From: Mactromeris polynyma
Taxonomy: Eukaryota > Mollusca > Bivalvia > Venerida > Mactridae
Assembly (NCBI GenBank): GCA_032209605.1
Contig: JASFXZ010000029.1
Coordinates: 919,001-983,000 of the forward strand
DNA length: 64,000 bases
Direction of reading: 5' to 3'
Positions 57,743 to 64,000 of this stretch are shown piece by piece. The position numbers and the translations under genes are program-made. The notes under the pieces were generated by a model. It was not told the DNA's origin and made no database searches. It saw only the letters and a list, made by a program, of their open reading frames with translations. Position 1 is the stretch's first letter; each line of letters starts with the position of its first letter.

Positions 57743-57880
57743 TTCCAGCAGTACCAGCAGTATTACTGCTGTTACTGCTGTTACTGCTATTACTGCTAAC
57801 TGCACACCAGTTAATACTATAGAGCGGGAGGTTGCAGGTTCGAATCCCGGAGGGGTCCGTTCTGATATAACCGGTTGGTA
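57743..57880 (+). repeat. TTACTGCTG simple repeat and SINE B-box remnant
   Basis: Positions 57743-57812 repeat the attactgctgttactgctg motif and end like the element at 12843-13281. Next, 57832-57848 has GGTTGCAGGTTCGAATCCC, a perfect Pol III B-box, but no clear A-box upstream. It is a SINE tail, not a tRNA. Confidence 0.45.
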
Positions 57881-57918
57881 GCCGCCAGCTAGTTAAATAA
57901 TGGTTACTGTGTTTTTAC

Positions 57919-58199
57919 CTGCCTGGTAAGTTATTCGTCAGCACATAGTTCATGGGGTTCATAGTGCACTTGATAGGGCGAACTTGCGTCGTGGTGTTAT
58001 ATGCATGCTTCGCCTGACTCATATATCTGTCTAACCGCAGGAATTTAACAGTGAAAATTTCACGAGCATATTGTATCGACGTCCATCTCATTTCAATAAC
58101 AGCGTCGGCCATACACTTTGTTGTACCACCGAGACATTCACAGGGCCCCTTGCCGTGACCGACTTCGAAGTAATTCCAAGTGGAAGTTACATCATCCAA
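57919..58199 (-). CDS. Candidate exon or pseudogene fragment with GHGKGPC...GG motif
   Basis: An open stretch reads DDVTSTWNYFEVGHGKGPCE then CLGGTTKCMADAVIEMRWTS, and ends YVLTNNLPG at a donor CAG|GTAAAA (57911-57918). The WNYFExGHGKGPxDGxGGxxKRxAD pattern belongs to a family widespread in invertebrate genomes, often as transposon-like copies, with function unknown to me. Two conserved positions (Gly and Arg) are Cys here, which suggests decay. The upstream acceptor is uncertain. Confidence 0.45.
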
Positions 58200-58896
58200 A
58201 CTGGTATAAACTTGGCTACGCTAAACCATTTACTAGGCACACTATACTCCAGAACCCGGAAACTCTCGTTTCTTTTCCATGTATCACCATCTTTAAACTT
58301 CTATCGTTCTCGATAGGCTCTCTGAATCTCTGCTCTGCTCTTCCCCATACTGAAAGTAAAAATGATATTAACGTTACCAGTAGAATATTTACGCTACCTC
58401 TTTCTAAAAGATAGATATGTGGTAATGGTGTGTACGACGAAATACAAATGTTATTTCTTTGTTTACCACAGTCTAAACAAGGTCACAAATGGTTATTTTC
58501 ATTATTTGGTTTGGTTCCATAATTACATTTTATAAGCAACTATATATATAACAAAATCACGTTCTGGTTTTATACCAAATATTTGTTCACCGAGCATTTG
58601 CAAAGAAAACGTTTTAGACATAGGCCCCTAGAGCTATCATTACCTCAAAACCACTTCGCATACTTGTGAACGATTTTCGTACTGATCAAACCTTAAGGTG
58701 ATTTAGCAAACAATCACAAACATCCGATATATTTCAATACTGATATTTTTTAGTTTACCATCGGTTACGTAAATATCAGAACGTTGTGCACGTGTCCCGT
58801 ATTACAAATACACAATTATCCCTAAGAAATCGTAAACATGGCACATTTTCGGCATCTCACAAATCAACAAGATCCAATAAACGTAACAAATATTAC

Positions 58897-59081
58897 CTTA
58901 ATAAGTAAACAATTCTTCTTTGCTTATTGATTTCTTTTTGGTTAAGCTTTTCAAATATTCCCGCCAGAAAACTTTCAAAAAATGGCGGACATAATTTCAA
59001 AATAGCAAATGGCGCGCAAATAACTAAGGCAGATAACTGTTGAATATTGAAACGCAACTGCATTATTGTTTTATTAGGCAT
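58897..59081 (-). CDS. Possible first exon next to a promoter-like patch
   Basis: An ORF from ATG at 59079-59081 reads MPNKTIMQLRFNIQQLSALV and ends at a possible donor AAG|GTAATA (58896 and below). Around 58960-59030 the plus strand has TTCCCGCCA, AAAATGGCGGAC and ATGGCGCGCAAAT, words like E2F and YY1 sites that often mark metazoan start sites. The peptide is not recognised and the whole may be untranslated. Confidence 0.2.
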
Positions 59082-60037
59082 GGTAGCGTAAATTTCTGTA
59101 ATGTAAGAATCATATTAATGACATGTATGGACAATTTTGAACTGAAATACTTTGCTTAGTTATTAACTAGGGATATATTCTTACATTTGACAATTGCCGT
59201 AATATAATGCCATTAACTACATTCTGACTGTTACCCTGGTTTTAATACAGAGAAGCAGGGATTTGCGCAGAAATTGGTTGTAGCTCAAAATAGATATGTT
59301 TGTAATAAAGAACATCACATAAATATCGATTTTGTAAAAAATATAATATTTTGTACGTTATATGTACAATTATTCTTTTCATTCGAGTCTTTGATTTTGT
59401 TTGCTATATTTTAAATTCAATTATGTCACAAAGGTCAATATACTACTCTGAATGTGCTGTAGTTTAAGACAATATCCCCCGAAGGTACGCAATTGGTGCA
59501 TTATGTTGATTTTCTGTGTGTTGACCCAATATGACCGAGTTGAAAACTTAAATTTTCTGAAGACAAGCATTCTAACCAAGTTTTATACAATTACACATGT
59601 AGCATCTGTAGTGTTAAAAAGGTTTTCATATCTTATGTGCTAATGACCTCGTGTCGGTTTTCCCGTTCTGGCCAAGTTGTACCAAGATTTGGCAAAAAGT
59701 TCTACATCTAAAAACATCTAACTATATACAAATGTTGACGAAGGGCAGACGGCGGTCACAGCTCGGGTAATATCAATATAACACCTTGATCACGCGAAGT
59801 ATTTTAAATGTGTTATACATCATATTAAACGTGGTATAGATACAAGGTGGGAGTACATTACGAGTCAATGACCGAATGACTGCATGTTAATTAACCGCAT
59901 TCTAGTACATCAGCTGTTTACGCTTTATGATCAGTCATAAAGAGATAGGGTCACCTGTCATGCCCTACAGACGGGTTGTTATATAAGTTTTGGGTTTATT
60001 TGCTACACCAATTACAATTGGTTATCATTTTGTAAGA
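59082..60037. other. No feature recognised
   Basis: AT-rich sequence. Nothing supportable beyond short ORFs. Confidence 0.35.
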
Positions 60038-60213
60038 TACAGCTTAACCTCACATATTAAGACCTCAATAATAAGACCACCTCAATATTAAGAACACAAT
60101 TGTCCTTTTTCACTGTTTTGCTTTATATTCAGCCTCAATATAAAGACCACCTCAATATCAAGACCGGTTTTCAAGGGTTCCATGGGTGGTCTTTTTATTG
60201 ATGTTTTACTGTA
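60038..60213 (+). mobile_element. MITE family A, copy 7
   Basis: Ends TACAGCTTAACCTCAC and TTGATGTTTTACTGTA with standard interior words. Confidence 0.85.
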
Positions 60214-60304
60214 AATTGTTAAAATGGAAAGTCTTCTTGATCGACATTATTTTTGAGTTAAGTGACATTTAGCAACGTGTGTGAATATAAGAAAATATAG
60301 TATA

Positions 60305-60753
60305 TATAGTCGAACCTGTCTTAAGAGACCACCACTCATGGGAGCAGGGAAAAGTGGTCTCTTAAGAAAGGTGGTCTCTAAAGTAGGGATACAGTAAAGT
60401 TGACAACATCATACACGTTAAGTACAATGCATTTTATTACATATTTAAACAAAATACTTGATTACAGCTATTAAAATATTATTAAGACATAAAATAGGTA
60501 CACTCCTGTAAAATATTTAAATAATATGTACACGTATGTAGTAAAATTTATAGAAATCAATAAAAAATATTATATTTTCGCCTTGAAGTGGTCGCTTATC
60601 AACGACGCTGTATTTAAAAACTTAAGGTCGGTAGACAGGTGGTCGCTTATGTAGATTAATTTAACACTGAAAAACGCATGGGAGGAATTCAGAACGGTCG
60701 TAAAAGACAGGTGGTCGCTTGTCAAAGGTAGACGGAAGGACGGTTCAACTGTA
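60305..60753. mobile_element. Tc1/mariner-like MITE with TAGTCGAACC ends
   Basis: The left end, TATAGTCGAACCTGTCTTAA, and the right end, GGACGGTTCAACTGTA, are imperfect inverses. The interior repeats aggtggtcgctta and aggtggtctc words. No transposase. Confidence 0.65.
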
Positions 60754-61280
60754 TGGATTATTTTCCACGACTGGGTGTGTTTAATGCGTGTCTTCATTTA
60801 TTTTTCTAACAACAAAACATCTAAAATGATAGAAATTGGCAGAATAGTAGATAATGCTCAGGGTCTGAAATCGATACAAGTTTATGTATATATACTTAAC
60901 GCCATTAAAAACGCAACCAACATGTGCGCATATAGATAAAGTCACATTACAAAAGCAAAACTATTCTTTATTTCTCAACATAATTTCATACAATTAATCA
61001 ATAATGAAATGAAAAATGATTGGTCAAGAGTTTAATAACGTTTTGAACTAGAATTAACACATAGATAACTGTAACACGCTTTTGACAGTTGGTACTACAA
61101 AATGACGCCCAATTCAAATAGTTTCATTTTTAATGGCGTCAAGTATATAAATAATAAATTGTTATTAGGTGTTATTTCTTAAATCATAGACTACTTGGCT
61201 GATTTATCATAGTATAGTATGACAAAGAGTTTCTCAACTAATTGTTAAGTAAGAATGTATATCATAGTGAATAACGATGG

Positions 61281-61562
61281 TGCAGTAAAACCTCAATAAT
61301 AAGACCACCCTTGGGACCCTCGAAAAATGGTCTTAACATTCAGAGGTGGTCTTAATATTGAGGTTGAATAAAGAGTGGAACAGTCAAAATGGTCAAAGTG
61401 TGGTCTTAATATTGAGGTGGTCTTAATATTGAGGTGGTCTTATTATTGAGGTGGTCTTATTATTGAGGTGGTCTTATTAGTGAGGTGGTCTTATTATTGA
61501 GGTAGTCTTATTATCGAGATGGTCTTATTATTGAGGTGGTCTTTAAGTGAGGTTTTACTGTA
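61281..61562 (-). mobile_element. MITE family A, copy 8, inverted, with expanded inner repeat
   Basis: Ends TGCAGTAAAACCTCAATAA and TTAAGTGAGGTTTTACTGTA. It is longer than other copies because ttattgaggtggtc is repeated about ten times in tandem (about 61400-61545). Confidence 0.9.
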
Positions 61563-63239
61563 TACCCAATCGGTCAAAGCAATGCAACTAATCAAAAGGT
61601 CTATATAGCTCGAACCAAGCGCAATTTACATACACTGCCCTCCAAAAGTTCCTTCACACTTTGACAATTTCCCATTGCAATTAATGTATTTTCATATTTG
61701 TTTCACACGCAATCACTCGAAAATGCTTTTTAACAAAGCAATAATTTTCTGTAGAAGCAAATTATATTATTTTCTTTGTCAGTCCAATACATTGGTTTCG
61801 GAAGCAGGCCGATTGATGCTGCTGCCGAGATGTGCAAATTGTGTATTATTATCTATCCGTTACAGAAGTGGGATAAATAATTTTAATTTATGGTCATACA
61901 TGTTTTATTTGAAATTCTGTAAGAAAAGGTAACGAAATTCAAAATATTCAAGTGTGAAAAAACTTTTGGATGGCTGAGTACAGTTTGTAACGCTCTCATA
62001 ATGTGCAAGGCGTTCTCCGAAGATTAATACAACACAGGTAACATTTACTTTCAGGGCGTGCATTAAACTAGTACTGCAAATAACATTACTTTGAACTCTG
62101 ATTTGGTAAAGCGAGCACAATAGATATCTATATTATTGTCAAAGACAGCACATGAAATTACACCACAAACGTACGTAGCACCAAGAGAGTACCTTAAGGT
62201 ATCGTGACTGTTTATCACGAACATCATTGTCATTACATCAGACAGCTATTAACGCATCGTCGACCATTTTTTCCATATAAATACGTTTTTTATAAAAACA
62301 AAACGTCTTCATGAATTCCAACAAACAATGAACTTCTCATTGACAATAGGGAAACATGAACTTTATATAAACGTATATCGGTTTCATGTCACCTTGGATC
62401 GAAGCTGGATCAGTAGATCGTGCACCATCATATCTGCACGTACTGACCACCGCCTGTATATGTGTGATGTTTTGTTTATTTCTCAATACTTAAGACTTTA
62501 CAGTCTATGAGCATACACTATTAATACATATTTACAGTTGAACATTTACGATGTATGGTCAATGGCAACATTAATAATATCAGAATATATGTATACAGTT
62601 GTAACAGTTCTAGTACAATGTATATGTAAATACAAAATGTGATACAAATCTAAAGAGCGTTAATTTTACATATAATAATAAAATATAATGAACCTATGTC
62701 ACCAATGTTACAACGATATGTAAATTGATAAAAACCAAAGTCTTTTGATATACATATATTAAGGTTTTGTACAGTCGCTGTCACTTCAGTGCTTGACACT
62801 GCCTCATTTGTGTCGTGTATTCGAACCTTCATATTTTGCAAAAATGATGATAATGTCTCTGACCTTGGCAGCTGTATAAGTCATGTGAAGCTGTAGATAG
62901 TGCAATAAAATAACTTACATTTTGTGTTCTGTTCAAAGTAATGGCGAACGTTACAGCAACAGCTCACCAACTGAACCATGAAACAACCACCACGCATCTA
63001 CATGATGTACCACGTCAACGCGTACATTAACAATTCATTGAACAAGTTTCCTTTTCTGTTTATATTCGTGTTCTTTTTGGTAGATATAAATGTCAAAGTA
63101 TCATTTCGGAACTAAATGAGATGAAATGCTTGCATGACTTGAATTACAATATTCTCAATTTTCAGGAAGTCTCGAACTCTTAAACTTATTGGTCTTTATA
63201 ATATAACAGGTGTGTTCACATTCATAATACGTCAGTACA
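61563..63239. other. No feature recognised
   Basis: Mostly AT-rich. A short ORF from the ATGGCGAACG near 62942 (about 29 codons) is not supported by anything else. Confidence 0.35.
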
Positions 63240-63375
63240 GGAAGACCCCCATGTAAAGTCCACCTCGAAATTAAGACCCCCTCATTGATAAGACCCTATT
63301 TTCAGTGGCCAGGTTCCCAAACTGTCTTCATTTCTAACTCAAAAAAACAGACCACCTCAATTCTAGGACTGACTT
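63240..63375 (+). mobile_element. MITE family A, copy 9, strongly diverged
   Basis: The words gaccccc...gtaaag, cacctc, aattaagac, gataagaccc and gaccacctcaa occur in family order, but both CAGT ends are lost. Confidence 0.5.
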
Positions 63376-63764
63376 TCTCCGGAACCAACCGAAGATGGTA
63401 TATTTGGGTGAGCTGTCACACTACAAGCAGGGTGGTACTAAGTATCCCCTCACAATCTTGTTGTTAGTGTCAATTTACACCTTGACAAATACGTAACATT
63501 CAAGAATGCCATCTTTTATAACATACGAATGTTATACTCCGTCCTCTGATACGTAAGCTATAATTCATACATTACATTGCTATGCATTATGTAAATGTCA
63601 TGACACACTATGTTAAGTATGTGAAACATCTGTCACTAGTATCTCACCTATGACACAGTGATATACTAAAATATTTACCCCAGATAGTCTGACTGAGGTT
63701 AGACGTAATTTACGGCTCAAATACATTGTCGTATAATTCAGACTTAGTATCAAATAAATTTATT

Positions 63765-64000
63765 TACGAGGGGTGATAAAAATATGCCGAGTTATGTAAT
63801 TACTGTCGAATGGTAAGTTCTATAATGCAAAATTTAATTTAAGTTATTCCAAAATGTCGGGAACAGTTGGTAAAGAGTTATGCTTTAATCACTACATTCA
63901 TCTCCGCGACGGCGGACCCGTATATCGGCGTCCATGTTGTTGGGGCGTGGCCTCAACGACAGCAACGTTGAAACGTTCATGCTTTCTGGAAGTAGTTTTC
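63765..64000. mobile_element. Possible end of a mariner-like element, cut by the window edge
   Basis: The sequence TACGAGGGGTGATAAAAATA resembles the terminal repeat of mariner-type elements. The following bases are GC-richer than the surroundings and continue past the window. The other end is not visible. Confidence 0.3.

Noticed and set aside
62942..63030. ATGGCGAACGTTACAGC start of a roughly 29-codon plus-strand ORF
   Set aside because: Very short, no donor and no recognisable sequence.

Overview
The window looks like a metazoan, most likely molluscan (possibly bivalve), nuclear chromosome. It is AT-rich and intron-rich, with many small inverted-repeat transposons, decayed LINEs and tRNA-derived SINEs. 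About a third of it (roughly 20 kb) is six unrelated tandem arrays. Species cannot be fixed from the sequence.

Genes. (1) Positions 105-169 are the last coding exon of a plus-strand LIM protein (CRIP/CSRP type), followed by a long 3' UTR with a good poly(A) site near 4405. (2) The main gene is a minus-strand voltage-gated proton channel of the Hv family. I rebuilt it from seven exons whose splice sites and phases all agree: 30348-30218, 29465-29341, 26905-26490, 25059-24979, 11382-11244, 10190-10071 and 7744-7347. These give about 469 residues of a single voltage-sensor domain plus a coiled coil. The 5' end is not certain; one phase-compatible candidate first exon lies at 37495-37319. The channel keeps the S1 selectivity aspartate. 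It lacks the first S4 arginine, has leucine in place of the S2 charge-transfer phenylalanine, and has a histidine-rich S1-S2 loop of over 100 residues. It therefore resembles the 'HV3' class described from Aplysia, a weakly voltage-dependent proton leak. The two genes converge tail to tail.

Repeats. The intron between the S2-S3 linker exon and the S3-S4 exon is 13.6 kb, of which 11.5 kb is a 12-bp repeat with nested higher-order structure. The 81-bp linker exon sits in a 250-bp unique island between this array and a 40-bp minisatellite. Upstream are 31-bp, 41-bp and 27-bp arrays, then a 5.3 kb array of a 78-81 bp unit with a 723-bp higher-order period. The very long ORFs inside these arrays are artefacts of repeat units without stops.

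Right side. From 50.5 to 64 kb there is a dead minus-strand LINE split by a TIR element that carries another LINE 3' end, two long perfect hairpins around a small ORF, several candidate exons of unrecognised genes, and more MITE copies. One MITE family with ends CAGTAAAACCTCA occurs at least nine times.
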